This document shows positions 23,669 to 37,979 of a stretch of 64,000 bases of DNA, one piece after another. Every line of letters begins with the position of its first letter. Position 1 is the first letter of the stretch. The DNA is from Progne subis subis (Eukaryota; Chordata; Aves; Passeriformes; Hirundinidae). Below the pieces are notes generated by a model, which searched no databases, was not told the DNA's origin, and worked only from the letters and a program-made list of their open reading frames with translations. The position numbers and the translations under genes were made by a program. The stretch spans positions 806,001-870,000 of the forward strand of contig JAKJHU010000107.1 of NCBI GenBank assembly GCA_022316685.1, given 5' to 3'.

Positions 23669-26600
23669 CTAAAAAGAGCAAAATAAATTGCAGCAAGTGC
23701 AACAAGTACCATTACACTTCCTTTAGTACCACTACAAAAATGTTTCCTGAATACAGAACTCAAATTTTTTTCTACCTGTATACTTATACCAATGAGCATA
23801 TTACTATCAGAAAGAATACTGAAACAACACTGATTTGGCATTGAGAGCTCTGCACATTATGGCACTGAGGTTTAACAAGACAAGAGACTGAAAATAATGT
23901 TTAAACAGAGAAAGCAATGTTGTATCACAGGTAACCTACTTTGCACTGAGAGAAATATACTCATGCTCCCTTTTCTTATTTTCTGCAGTCTTGGAATGTA
24001 CCACAGTCACAGATGCTACTTAATGAGATTGCTCTAAAATTTAAATTTAAGTGTGTGCCTCTTCCTGCCACTTAATAATTTTTTAGAGTTTTATTTATTT
24101 ATTTATGGCACACATTTAATTTATAGCACTTAACTCAAAAACTATACAAATTAATTTACTTGAGTATATTTTCTTATGTAATTTAATCTGTAGGCCATTT
24201 GTACAGTCAAAAGACAATGCTAAGTATTGATGGGCAAAGGGCATTTTTAAGGTGAAACTATTGTTCCATTTTTTCAGCTTCTGGCAACATCTTTGTCAGA
24301 TAGTAACAGCAAACTTTAAATTTCTCATATTTTCTAGCATGTCAGAGACTGCTGAAAACAAGTCTCATATCAGATTTTAGGAAGGCAGGTGGAATTTGCA
24401 TCCACTCATGAGCACGGACTTAGAGAAACCTGCTTCAACCACTACCAAATCCCAAAAGATGCACATAAAAACATCAGCAGCACCAATATAACTGTACTTT
24501 CTTAAGAAAGGGGGAAGGGATGAATCTTGTGTGTGAATAGATCAAGTGAGATGTGCCACCTCTGTATGTCTAAAAATGGTCCTGTGCATTCACCTTCCAC
24601 CTCTTCTTTCACTTCAACCAGTCACAACGGGTTTCCCCTGATGCCTGCTGGTTTCCTTGTATTGTCCCTGGGGCTGACCTTGCACATGTTCATGGAGCTG
24701 TTCCTTCCAATACCATCTCAGCAGCCTCCTGACTGCTGCTGCCTCCCCCTCCCCGCAAACAAGAGGCTCCTTCTTACTGCCCAGTCCCACATAATTCTTT
24801 CACATTTGGCCTCTGGGCAGTAGTGATCATCTGAAGTCAACTGAACAAGAGGAAAAACCCAAACCAAAGAATCTCTTCCTCCTCATTCCCAATATAGAGT
24901 CAGGAGAAAAACCTAAAAGTACCACCTCTCTCCCCCCCTTCCCCCCCCAATTCTAAGAAACTGGCTAGCAAAGTTGTTCTTCAAGAAGATATGTGAAAAT
25001 CAGGACTGTATGGATCAGGTGAGAAGAGCTGGCAGATAACTAATCTGAATATTTTTCACACTTCATGCATCAACCAACCTTTGCTTCAGTCCTGGGGAAA
25101 ATCTAGGTAACTGAGAATATACCAACCTTTTTTTTTTTTCTTCCCCCCTCTGGATATTAAGTTACTTGTAAGTGTTTGATATGAAGCCATACACAAACTG
25201 ATGAGGCCTGAGCATGTTGCCTGCATTCCCCAAGAACCTGCTGAACACCAGGGAGAGGTAAGCAACAAACTCAGCTCTGCCATGAGCTGCTGCCTGTGGA
25301 TACTGAAGGCACAAACTAGAATTGCCTCACTTCCTTATATTCAGCTGAATTTAGACTGGCTGAATAGGATAAAAAAATACAGCTGTGCATAATAAACAGT
25401 ATTTTCCCAGGAAAAAAGCAACTAAAGGCACAAAGCCAGATCAGCAAAGCCTCACAGTTTGGGAATGTCCCTGCCAGCATGTGACTGACATTATAGTCAG
25501 GCTGAAGCTGCAGGTGTCTTTGCGAGCTGTTGCATCTATTTAATATAAATTAAAAATGCACTCACTGGAGTAAGAGCATCTGGACCTATCCAGCCCAACT
25601 TTAATCTCTCTATTTCTAAAATATATGCCATGAATCAATAAAGGAGTCATGATTTATTTAAGACTAAGCATTATTATTACAAAGGGTACCTATATTTTCT
25701 ATGTGAAATACATGTTCAGGGGAAGAAGGTGAACATGGCTTTCTTTTTACTAGGGAAGAAACATTTCTCCATCTTTTTGCACTCTCTGTTTGATGTCAGC
25801 CTGCCACAACCAAACAGGAGCTTTAATTCAGGTATAGCTGACTACAACATTTTCTGCATGCTACTTTTTACAGATATAACACAGTGGCAATCCTTCTTAA
25901 GGATTCTTTTTCTCTGCTTTAATAAAACCTGTTAAAATTGCACACACTCCACTCAGTTACTGGCCTTAAGAACACCCAGCTCCAGCAGCAGCTGATGGAT
26001 CCAAAATGACCCTAGGAGATACTCTTTGCAGTATCAGCTGCAAGTCTGTATTATGCTCAGAAGACATGAGCTAAGTAAAATATGTTACACAGCTCATCTA
26101 TCATGAGGATTGTAAGAGGAGCACATACCACATTTCTTACTTGCTTCTCAGTTCTTGAAAAATAGTTTTGCTCCTCACCTATCAAGGTGAGGGCATTGCT
26201 AGCCACACCAAAGCAGGGCAGGAGTGGAGGCATTTGCAGAATAATGTAGGAAGCTATTACACTACTACTCCATTATTACACAGACTGGCAGAAGGAGCAC
26301 CTTCATCAATTACACTGCCTATCATGGGACAAAGTCTACTACCAGCTCCCAGTCATGGTTTGGTCCTTCTGCTCTAGTTACAGGTAATTCATTCCCTTGG
26401 AAATTTACTTCTGCTGTTACTAGCTAGTCTTAAGTGTATATACCATTCTGCACAACTACCTACTAACTTGCAGTTGCTATCTAAAAGCTTTCTTTAGAAG
26501 CCCAAGGTTTCAGGCAGTACTGTTTTAAACTATTTAATATAAACTTATTTAGAATATGTAAACCAATTTGCATTAACAAGTCATGCTCTCCAGAGAAACA

Positions 26601-26742
26601 GGCAAGTTTAAGTTAAGCTTTGGTAATTGCAATTAAGTTATCAAAGAAGTAACTGCCATCTGTCAGAACATCTGCTTTAGTGTCTGCCACTCGAAACTCC
26701 AAGATGTGACAACGCCACCAGAAGCCGCCAATCTCGCTTTAC
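23669..26742 (-). other. TBC1D1: TBC1D1 intron
   Basis: Intron between the first two PTB2 exons seen here. It contains a TTTA/ATTT run near 24,090 and homopolymer C and T tracts near 24,930-24,950 and 25,126-25,140. No exon or transposon recognised. Confidence 0.85.
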
Positions 26743-27276
26743 CGTAAACAACATAGTTCGGTTTTCTGCAATGTCAGTTGGCTGCACAACGCTGTGTCCA
26801 TAGATGAGTTGACTCTTCAGGTTCAGCGAAATTGCATCTTCTTCAAAAGACCTGACAAAGCTGTTAGTCCTAAGGCTTCCCTCTTGGAAATCCTTCTTAA
26901 AAGCAAAGGAACGAAGTCCAGGTTGAGAAAAAGATTTCCTAATTGGCCTTTTTGTCTCCTCTTCATTGACCAAGGGCTGGAATACAGACCGCAATTTGCT
27001 GCTGAAAGAGAAGCCTCCAAAGTTATTGGCAGTTTCATGTTGTTGGGATGATGAGTTGAAATCTGAATTTTCTGCACAACTTGCACGATTAAATTTCTCA
27101 ATGCATTCATCGATGAGTGCTGGAGGTGCATTTTTATGGGCTACTGTTACCCGTCCACAGAACAGCACCTCAAACTTTTTGGCAAAAGGGTCTTCAACAT
27201 CTGAGAGATTATTCTGAAACTCTTCTTGACGGGCAATTTTTCCAGCTTGTCGAATTGAGCTTATAATCTCAGGCAC
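26743..27276 (-). CDS. TBC1D1: TBC1D1 coding exon, start of PTB2 region, with AMPK-type site
   Basis: This 534-nt exon encodes 178 residues (chain residues 1-178 of the part visible here). It begins VPEIISSIRQAGKIARQEE and ends ENRTMLFT, both of which I recognise from vertebrate TBC1D1. The acceptor is ctgtag|GTG and the donor ACG|gtaaag, phase 0 at both ends, so the GTG is an internal valine and not a start. Residues 33-47 (KKFEVLFCGRVTVAH) open the second phosphotyrosine-binding domain. The segment IRKSFSQPGLRS holds the AMPK motif: Ile at -5, basic residues at -4 and -3, Ser at chain residue 117, Leu at +4. In mammals this is Ser237, a 14-3-3 docking site. The loop before it (residues 70-110) seems about 19 residues longer than my recollection of human TBC1D1. 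TBC1D1 is a cytosolic Rab-GAP acting on Rab8A/10/14-type GTPases in vesicle traffic. The preceding exon (N-terminal PTB region) is not found in the window. Confidence 0.97.
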
Positions 27277-28678
27277 CTACAGAAGGGGAAAAAAATACAC
27301 ATTAGCATCCGGTGCTTTATGACAAACATACTGCAAAATTAAGAGGCTCCCTGCTGTGATTTTCCTGGAACGATACTTTGATTTAGTTTCAAAAATAAAA
27401 GACCAGCTGAAGTGATCTCGTATTTATTCAAGAGACACATTATAGCAGCTAAACACAGAGAAGAGGAATTTCTCATTTGTCTCCTTGCCAGGAGTTCACC
27501 ATCATCAACACTTTGTCAAAAGAGCTTTGTCCCTTGCAAGGCTCTTCATCTTCAGTAAAACTTTTGCTGCTGAAGCAACCAGTATAACATGACAAATTCC
27601 AACTCAAAATGAAAGACAGAAGTACTTCAGAATGGATACAAGAGGCCATGGACTAATTAATTGGTAGTTATTTAATCTCTGTTATTTTTCACTCCTTTCT
27701 CTTACTCAAACACTCATGTCATGTAGGTTAATGAGTCTCTTGCAAATTTGCTTTCCCCTACATAATAGAACATAATTACATTGTTATGTCAGTTTGGTGG
27801 GGTTTTTTTTGAAAGTAAATAGCTGTATTTTTTAATAACTATATTCATTATTTTAGATGTTCATTTTTATTCCACTATAATCCTCTATATCCTAGAGATA
27901 GACAGCACACTCTTAAATAATATTACCGCACATACAGTATGACTTGCAGGGCATCTCTATGAGACAGCAGTCTGCTACAGATCACAGATGTTGTAATTAG
28001 AACCCAAGTGCCACGTGACGCATTTTGAGTGACAGTAAACAGCCTTAGTTGCTGATATGGTTAGACAGTAGTGATATACATATGCTCTATGCTAAGCTGC
28101 TGCGAGGCCAATGCTTGGTTACATCACACTGCTTTGACTGACCTAGGAGATTAAGGTTCTTCTGCAGTCTGTGCTGCTTCTGCTGTAGTGAAAAATGCGA
28201 GGCTGCCATCTATGATTACAACTGCTAATTCTGACAGCTTTTTTATTTACCAAAGTTACTTGGAGAAAAATCCATGCAAAGTGTGCTAACTTCCTAATTG
28301 GACAAAACAAATTTCTCCTGTCAAGGATCAAGTGGAACTCACTTTACTTACAAATATTTGGTTGCAGATAGTACAGAAAGAAATCTGGGAGCAGCTGACT
28401 AAAATAGCAGCCCAGAAGAACCACCTCCCTTAGGAGAAAAGCCATCCCTAAACCTAGAGAATATTTTGGAGACCTGGCCTCTGGTTTTGTTCAGACATTT
28501 TTACAGTTGTCTATTGCTTAATCATAACGCAGCAATGTGCATAAACCAACCGGGGAAACAGCACAGGACTTTGAGGGGTAAAAATCTGAACAGTGAAAAT
28601 TGAATGAATATTCTGGGTGCTCATAAAGACCACAACAGGATTCCTTTTATAGACAAAGAAACAAAGATAAAGACATGG

Positions 28679-28727
28679 ATAGGTAGGTAGGTAGATAGGT
28701 AGACAGATAAATAGATAGATAGATATT
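28679..28727 (+). repeat. GATA/GGTA tetranucleotide microsatellite
   Basis: Interrupted repeats of GGTA, GATA and GACA over about 50 bp (GGTAGGTAGGTAGATAGG, then ATAGATAGATAGATA). Confidence 0.9.
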
Positions 28728-30519
28728 CACACACATATAGCTAGTGGATTTAAAAGAATAAGTAACACATTACAAAATAGGAACTCAGAAAGCATTACTT
28801 CATTCTTCAGTGCAAGACATGAGTCATCAGTTAATCATTCAGCAAGGACAATACGGAAGAATGGGCAAGAAAAGCAGGATCAGGAATTCATAAGTCCATT
28901 CTCTGATATGTCACAAAGCCTTGTACTCAGCAGCTTTGTGCCTAACTTCTTAATCGTACACAAGAAGAACATTAAGGGTAGAACAAATCTTTAGTAACTC
29001 AAACAATATGCATTTGCTCTCTAGGGAGTTAAAGGTCTACCTCAGTTTTATTTACCCAACACTCCTCCAAAGAAACAATTTTGAATGGCATAGCATATCA
29101 GAATCACAGTAAAATATAAAACTTCATTCTACCCACATTTGAAGCTGCAATTTCTTTAGTAATTTTTCATAAACATGTTTTACTCTTGTGGGAGTGTCTG
29201 GACTCATCAGCCATAGGCAGTTTTACTACTGAGCTGCCTGGGATACATGCAGAGACCAGCAATCCCACCTCCACTTTTGCTGAGGCTGCAGAGGCAGCAG
29301 CAAAGGACAGAGGCATTTTCTGATCTTTGCTTACTTTGGTAAAGCCAGGAACATAGCTCTCACCCAGGCACAGCCGCTATCTCAACCACAGTTAAGCTCC
29401 CCCAGCAACACACACATCAATGACTTTAAGGACAGTTTCCAGCAGTGCAGGTGCTGCCAAGGGTTACAGCTGAGCTAAAGCCCTGACAAGGCATTAGGGA
29501 TCCAGTGCATATATGCAGCTATTGAACTTAACTTCTTCAATGTTTTTTGCTATCAAACACCTTGGACATTGACAAAATAGCTATTCAACAGTGGCTATAC
29601 TTAATGTACAGACAGTGGTTAGGGAAAGATACAGCATCACACAGGACGACTCTGCAGTAGTTAATAAACTTTGTGTCTGAGAAGAGTCAGCAGGCCTGTT
29701 GATGAAAAATCAAGGGAAGTATTTATTTATTTATTTTCACACATGCTAGGGCTTGAATCATGTCATTGATAAGTAACAGCTGGCTTCCGTGCTACACTTA
29801 CTAAAAAACACAGACTCTTCTGTTCTCACTTACAGACCTAAAAAAAAAGAAAACTTCAGCCTGCTAATAAAGTTTTACTACTTATGATTAGGCAACTGAT
29901 GTAGCAGCAGCAGAAGCAGCAAACCGCCACTTCACTTTCCTGTGATGCTTATGTATGTTAAGCATTTATCTATTTCTATTAGTAAAGACAAGTTCCATGA
30001 TGAATGAAAAAAAACCCAAAAACCCAAAATACTTATTTCCCTGGAACTGCTCTTTGACTGGTTTGTGCTCTTTTTATCAACCTGTACCACTCCAGACTTT
30101 TTATGCAAGTATGGAAAATGAACAATCCACTTGCCCTCTTGTATCCTCTGACACTGGCTCTCTTAGTAAACAGACCTGGAATGCTAAGTAAACAAATATG
30201 AAGTAAAGAGTAGTTAAAAATAAATATATTATAATTATTTCAGGTTATTAGAATAAAGATGTAGGCTCTATCTTGGCAAATGTTTCTTAACCACAGCTGG
30301 AACATTTCCAGATTAACCAGCATGCCACTAGGGTGATCAGTAACCACATCTCTTGCAAACCTTCAAAAATTAATTAGGATGTAAACAGAATCAGGTTTTA
30401 TGGCTCTTCATTTTGTATCAAAAAGCAGCAAGGATGAAGTTGCTCCTGAATTAAGTTAATGATGCTTGGAGTCCTTTTAAGGTTGTGGGCTCTTTCTGAA
30501 CATAAGAAAAATATATTTT

Positions 30520-30715
30520 TTTCATTTGCAAAGGTGGCCACAAGCTGGCATAAGTTGCCCAGAGAGATTGCAGAGTCTCCATCGCTGTGGATATGCAAAC
30601 TCTGACTGGACACAGGCTGAGCAGCCTGCCCTAGGTGACCCTGCTTTGAGCAGGGGGCTGAACTACATGACCTCCTGAGGGGCCATCCTATGTCACCTTG
30701 GTGATATAGACACCA
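30520..30715 (+). mobile_element. CR1 LINE 3' fragment, sense orientation
   Basis: The sequence follows the CR1 3' region: AGTTGCCCAGAGAGATTG, then GAGTCTCCATCGCTGTGGAT, CAGGCTGAGCAGCCTGCCCT, GTGACCCTGCTTTGAGCAGG and GACCTCCTGAGGGGCCATCC. Heavily 5'-truncated. The terminal short tandem repeat is not clear. Confidence 0.85.
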
Positions 30716-32654
30716 ACTGCTTTTATGCATACCTATGGAAATTGTGCCTACTAACCTGAAGTTGCTAAGACAGTGGGGGAAGACTGCTGCACACAGGATT
30801 TCCTCCTGCCATGCAAATCCTATTTTCTAGCATACTTCTATGCTTAGGTGTATTCTGACTTGTTTCTTAATATAAATACATAATTAGTAGATAAATATTA
30901 TTTCTGTAATTAGAAAAAGTACAGTACTGACCTTAAATTATTTCCCTAAACCTACAAAACTATGTACAGAACATCAGTGTAAGCAACAATGAACCTTTAC
31001 CAAACATAGAGCATTACCTTCTTATTACTTCAGGCCAAATATGCCTGCTGAACAGAAGACACAACTGTAATGTACTAGGGAAAAGGTTTTGTGTTTAGAG
31101 TGTCTGAATTAGATACAGAAAAAAACCATGTATCTATAACCATTAAAAATAACACTGGACTTGTGGGGTTTTTTAAAGCGTACCACATTATTCCTGCTGT
31201 AATGAGAACGTTTACTTGCAGAGAGACAAAGCAAGGAACTGAAATGCTGAGTATTCTTGTGACTTATCATGACAAAAGGCAGTAATTTTTAATCATCTAT
31301 GGATTTGCTGCATCTGGAGAACAAAGAACTGCTCTTCCCCCTCACATAAACTGCAGTTGCATTTTTACCCCTTGAAACTAGCAGTCACCCTGGAAGTTTA
31401 CATGCAAACATGTCAGAGGTCAAGGTCTTTATACAGTCAGTAGATGTAAGAGTTAGAAACTATTTTAATGAAAAGAGCCCAGTAACAGCTGAATGCAACA
31501 GCTGACTTTTGGTAAATAAGACCCAACTGAAAAAAAAAGATTCCTCATTTCTTTTATACATAGCAGCTAAGAAAGCAAAATGTGCTGCAGAAAAAGAACT
31601 GCTAAGAACTGCATCAGCTAGGAGGACTAGTGAAAAAAGAAAAAAGTGGTATAATTTATTATTCTAGATGTTATGCAATGTTTATACCTGCAGTACAAAT
31701 CTACCTACCAGTTTATACCAACCAGTCTCTGCATAAGGCTTCAGGTCAGTGCAGGGCTCAAGCACTGGCTTAACAATTTCAAGGACATAGGGGGTTTTGT
31801 TTAACCTAAGACAGACCTGTGCTGACAGGAACTGGTCTTATGCAACATACTTCAGGAATTGCTGGAGACTGAAAAACATTAGGGTCAGATTCTTAGGCTG
31901 AACCCCAGAAGGTCTCACAACACCCCAGCTAGAACAAAGCCTTGAAAATCTTTCACAAAGCTCTTGAAACAAGTAGATGGTTTGATTGAATTTTGAATTT
32001 TTTTTAGCTTACTCAAGTGAGAGAGGACATCTGAATTATTTTTAAGTGCTTTTACTTGCATTTTGCTCCTGATCAATAGAGCAAGCTCAATAAAATATGT
32101 CAAGAAATCTAATACTGTTCGCTGTTAGTATCTTCCCTTCTTTATTTTAGTAGAGAGTACAGCTACAGAAAAGACAGGGTACACAGCTATTTAATGTGGG
32201 AGAAGCCATCTAGTTGTATCAAGACAGATAGAATATTTTTGTCACCAATAAGTTATTTACAATAATGGAATATTTTGTAAAAGTAGTAGAATGAAGAAAT
32301 TAAAATATTTTTAAACATGTACAACACATATAAAAGGTAATACAGTACAATATTTACTTGCATTTCTTTAAAAAGACTGCATAAAAGTTTTTATTTCAGT
32401 AGTTTGATATGTAATAAAAAGCAGCTGGTCTGTTTTCAGCACACTGGTGGCAAAATAGCTGTCCAGAAATTAATGCATATCAGCATTTCCTGTCCTTACC
32501 CCTCCTTAACTCACAGTAGTGGTCAAGTGGACTTCTCAAACACTGTTCTCCACTCACAGGATTTAAAGTTTGGTATTTTAAACCAAACCCATTTTAATTA
32601 ACATCTTTTACAGATGGTCTTCTTTTAAATTGAGATACTGCACAATTTCTCCTT

Positions 32655-32790
32655 CCAAAATCACAGAATAATTTAATTTGGATGTGACCTCTGATGGTGC
32701 AGTCTCCCACATAAAGCAAGGCAAACTTCCAAGTTAGATACAACCTCAAACTTTGATGAGAGGCTGGGGGTCACATCCAGCTAACTTCCA
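32655..32790 (-). mobile_element. Degraded CR1 3' fragment, reversed
   Basis: Reads as the reverse of a CR1 3' end: TCACAGAATAATTTAATTTG, GATGTGACCTCTGATGGTGC, then CCCACATAAAGCAAGGCAAA. Diverged, but the order of blocks matches the family. Confidence 0.65.
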
Positions 32791-35700
32791 GGTAGGAATG
32801 TCAAGACAGAATTTCCTTACACTCTGGCATTAGAAATTCAAGGTAGAAAGAGTTATAAACTTTTGCAGTTATTTTCTATTTCAGTGAAATGCCTTTTATA
32901 TTCAGGCCTTATCTCTTATGTCTTCACAGGGCATTCTTTTTCTTCTGTTACCTTGCTTAGAGACTGATCTACACTCTCCTAACACCCCTCAGACTTTTTC
33001 CAGTCATTAACTTCAATTCTTGCTTTAAAGCCGTTGACCCTTAATAAACAGATTTGATTGGATTTTTATTCCTCCCGCAAAGCCACTTTCAAACCTAGAT
33101 TTAATTCAGGGAACGACAAAGTTTACAGCTTTTTCAGTTCCTGGCTGACGACTGTCCTTGCAAGCTCCTGTCAGTTTTTCAGTGCACAGCAAATGCACCA
33201 GGGGTAGAACTAAAGTGACATTCCTACCAACAGCTCCCCAAGTACTTAAGATTGGCAGGTGCACAGAGAGAAAAGTCACCTTTAGTCCATGACTTCAGTT
33301 CTCAACACGTATGATCCAAAATTTTGCTGCTGTGTCCTCACTGCTCATAAAACAGCTATAAACTGTATCACTCTTAGCAGCTCCACCAGCCACACGCTGG
33401 TCTAGCACATTTCTCCCCATAGTACGTAAGATGCACTGGGTGTCTCAGCTAACCAGGGAACTCATGAATGTCTTGAGAAGGAGAACAAGTTGGAGCACAA
33501 CCAGAGGGCTGGGAGGGGTAGCCAGGGTAGCAGCCAGCAGGACTAACCACAGTGCAGATGTGTTGCTTAGGAAAGGCTTCGAAACCTACAAAAGCAAGAC
33601 AGAGGTGTTGTTTCAGACTCAATAAGGGAGAGTTTAACAACTGAGTATCACCATGGGCCCATGAAGGGAAGAGCAGTCATACACATGCCTACCTGTGGGC
33701 ATGGTTTCCTTAGTAAGGTTTGAATGGGCATTATACAGAGAAAGGGATAAGTGAGGGCGATAAGGCTAAGACTCAAGTTTTGCAGGGATGCATGTAAGGA
33801 GCTGATGAATCTGCACTCAAATTCAAAGGCTATTATCTGTAGGGCAGAAAAGAGTTATCTGTTTAAATCTAGTTCTTTTTGACCTGGATGAGTGGATGAA
33901 TGCCACTAGCATCGTCTGAGATACCTGACACAGTAAGAACGAAGAGCAGAGCTCCATGTAGCCAACACATACTCTTAACAGTTTACACATTATCATGTAA
34001 AGCTGTAAAGGGGACTAGACTTCCCACACACATCAAGTGCTCCCTCCAGAAGATTGTTGAGCTACTGCAGACTGATGTCATGAGTACTGGATGCCACTTT
34101 CACAGTTTTGCATTCCTTTAAATATTACAGGCAAATCTCATCTCGAGAACATTCCTCATGATTCCTCAGCCAGACAGAAAAGAGTAGACTTTTTGCAAAA
34201 TCATGTGAGTTCAAAAGCACTCCATGTAACTTTAAGAGGCACAAAAAGGTTTTATTTCCCTTTGAAAAAAAAACCCCGCAAACCAATATTTGCAGAAACC
34301 GTTCATAGAGTATTGTAAACAAGCTCAGAAATGGAACTTAAGTGTACTCAGTATTCTAATGAAGTTGGACTGTTCTGTTTTGTGATGGTGCTTTCTCTCC
34401 AAGAGGGATGAATCATGCTGCTGATACACTTAAAGGGCTTCTTACCCATGCTTTTAAGACATACCTTATTTCAAGCCTGAAACACAACAAAAGCTCTCTC
34501 AACTCTCCATAAACAAACTGCCATGTCCTAGATTGCCTCTTACTTTTGCACCCCTCCCCATGAAAATGCACGACCCAAAAGCAAACTGCAGCTGGCAAAG
34601 TCTACATATGCTTTTAGAATACCTCCAAATGCAACAGTCCCTGTTGGTTCTGAAAGGGCTATTCCTACAAATTGTGCTTCTGGGAAGAATACAGGTACAC
34701 TCTGCCATATACCTGCTGGGCTTATTACATGGTGTTCACTAATTCATATCTGCCCAGTCCTTTTTGTCCTTACAATAAAACCCATTTCTTTTCATCCTAC
34801 ACAGCTTCATCAGCTCCTCCATTCAGTACCCTGAATTTATACAGAACAACTGTGGAATAAATCAAAAGATATTTCAAATAAGGCATTAACATCTTCAGGT
34901 GTATTTTCTCCATATTTTTGTTTCCAAAGGTTTCTTTTCACACAATTTTGCAAATGAAAACAGCATTTCAAACCATAGAAATAGTTGCTGGTCATACCTA
35001 GAGGGTTCCTGGCTCACATTTTACAAGGTGATTACTGAACAACGAGGCAATACCTGTTGTAAAGCAATATACAGAAATATCTATGCCCATTCATTATCAA
35101 CAGAGATTAAATCCTTTTATCTGGAAGAGGTGCAAGATGCAACTGCAAGCAGCTCCCTTCACAGGGTTGAGACAGACTTAAGACTTTGCTGGAGGGTATG
35201 GGGTGGGAAACAGAAGGAAGCCTATTCTTAAAAAGCTATAAATGGAAAAAGACAGCAATAGCATTTTAAAGCTTTCAGGACAAGAGTTCTTTTCTGATTT
35301 GAAATTTTTTGAGGAGGAGCAGATAATTTGTCTTTTGTAACTGAAAGGCAGTAACAGGACTTAAAACAGGAAATTAGGTAGCAACCTTTTTTAAAAAATT
35401 ATTATTAATCAGATTAAATTTCATTTTTACAATAGGATACAGGCTCTCTCCTCATCTCCTGGGCTCTTGAGCTTCTGGCAGTTATCAAAATTGGTACAAC
35501 TGGCAAAACAGGGGTTAGCAAGACAGAAGTGAATATTCTTTACAAAAATAAATTAATAAATAAATAAAAGAAGCAAGCCTGAAATAATGATGTCCTTTTT
35601 ATCAGTATCTAATTCCAAACAAGAAAGGAGGAAAACTCCATGTGTATCCCCACTACAACTAAGTTTATTTCTAATACAACCTTCTTGACAGCTGACCCAA

Positions 35701-37979
35701 ATGTGTGTCAAAATCTCCCTCCCCTCAAAATTTCAAAGGGAATGTAGTGGGGGGAAGTCAACCTATGAATGATTTTAATTGACATGATGTGTAAGTTTTA
35801 TCTGCAGCAGAGTAAAACACCATCTCTTACCCTGACAACAGAGTTGACAGACTTCCAAAGGAAACAGACAACCACACAGCCCGTCTTCCCAGGGCTGCTG
35901 GTGGGAGGCACAGGGACAGATGATGTTTTTAATTGGAATCTTACTTGAACATTAAACTTATAAAAGCCCCAGGGGAACTGGAGCAAAGAAGCTGATCAGC
36001 TTTTTCCATCATTCTGCCTGACTGATACAAAATTCTGGTGAACTGATTTGCTTGTGGCTGAGCACATTTGCTGCTTTGTCATACAGTAACAGATTTCAGC
36101 TGCATAGGAGAACAGGAGGGGAAAGTAATGACTAAACATCCCATGAACACTACCCTGACTTTCACTTAAAAGAGCAGTTAGTTTACCAGTTTTCATTCTT
36201 CTCTGCTGTAAAACAGAAGAAAAAAATGCTGATGGAATTATAAGAAGCAACAAAAAATAATTTTTATATGATTCCACATTTCATAAATAAAACAACATCA
36301 GCTGCATTAACTGTGTTCACATGTTAAAAAATATGCTTTAGTCTAAAAAGGTCAGCTTTCAATGACTGTGTGTCAAGCAGAAATGTTGCTTTCACAGAAT
36401 GATAAACTCTGTAGGTTATATTACAATGGGACATATCCAAATCTGAAATTCCAAAACATATTACTGGTTCAGGTTCTGGGTATGTAACCCCAGTTTTAAA
36501 GACAGGCCCCTTGTACATAATTGTCTAAAACTCTAAAGCACTTCTACAAATTTCCTTTTCCATGACTTGCATTTGAGGATTAGAAGCTATAAAAAGCTCC
36601 ACAGAAACAAAACCAGCACGAAACATGCAGCGCCAACCATCCAAATTTCCATGACAACGGCTTCAGTGAGCTCACCTCATTGGTACTACAGCAGCAGACC
36701 AATAGTTCAGTAAATATAGAGAGGCAACTGTTAAGATCTGGTAAAAGTAAGATATTTGGCTACATGGGTCCTGGAGAAAAACACATAAATCCCCCAAAAT
36801 GTATTGAAAAAGAAAACAGCTGTTTAGTTTAGCTCAGCTTCGCCATTTTCAGTAGCAGGGAGTGTGCCTGTGCAACTATGCATAAGCAGTCTCTTTCCCC
36901 CAAACCTGCAATTTCACAGAATATCTGTACCTGAAAATCCTGTTTGGTAGCTGCATATCAAAGGTTTCCTCTGGGAAAAAAAAAACATGCTTTTGATCAT
37001 AGTGATGGTGCTGCAAAGGTATAAAGAGAAACAATCACATGCCCAAAGCTAGTAACTTTTGAGTTGGAAAGAAGATATTTCAGAATAATGTTTGGTTTGT
37101 TTTTGAAATATGATCATCAACATGTGTACTTACATACACAGTGCCCTGAGAATGGAAGACAACAAACATTTTTACTCTCTCTTCACAGTTCTTCAGTTAG
37201 TAACAGACAGAAGTTTAGGGCACAGAAATTCCAGATAACCTCTTCAGGCCTGATATTTTCACTAAGCACTAGCCAAAATGTCAACATCCCAATAAAACAA
37301 AAATTCCCTGATGGGCCCCTACTCCCTCCATCAGGGCCATCCACTGTGCCACAGTGTGTCCACATAGCCAAAACCATGCATATGCTGTTTGTCCAGCTTT
37401 TCTAACTGGACTCTCAAGCATAATCTAGTGTGACCTCTTCATTATTTTATTTTGAACAAGGAATGTGTTTGAGAGTGGATTCTCCCATTCCACTTCTTGT
37501 GTGACAGACTGCATTAGGGGGGTGTCTCAAAATACCAAAACTGTCACCCATTTAAACAGAACTAAACCTTCCTTGTGTGATACATTTCACTGCAAACAGG
37601 CAATTGGTTCATAGCATCAACTTAGGGCAAATTCAAAGTAAAAGCCACTTCCCAGAGTGAGGTATAGAACCTCTCCTCAGCACCAGCAACCCCCTCCTTG
37701 AATAACATGTTGCTGTATGGTACTTACTAACATAGATGCAACCTACAGGGGTTTCTTCCAGGCTAAGAACTGCAGCTTTCATGCACCTAGCCAGCTGATC
37801 CAGGAATACTGGCCTGGCCTTTTGGGGACTTGAAAGCACAAGGGAAAAGAGGCAGCAGAAACCCTGTTGTTAAGCTCTAGTCCACTGAAACAGGATAAAA
37901 GTGCCTGAATCTCCCTCTTGCTTCTCAGTAAAAGAATCACGCTTTTCAGAAAGATTTTACTTTAAAAAAGAGGATACTA

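Noticed and set aside
26677..27276. Start codon at 27,276 for a 199-codon protein
   Set aside because: The first codon is GTG directly after a splice acceptor and encodes an internal Val; the last 21 codons are past the donor.
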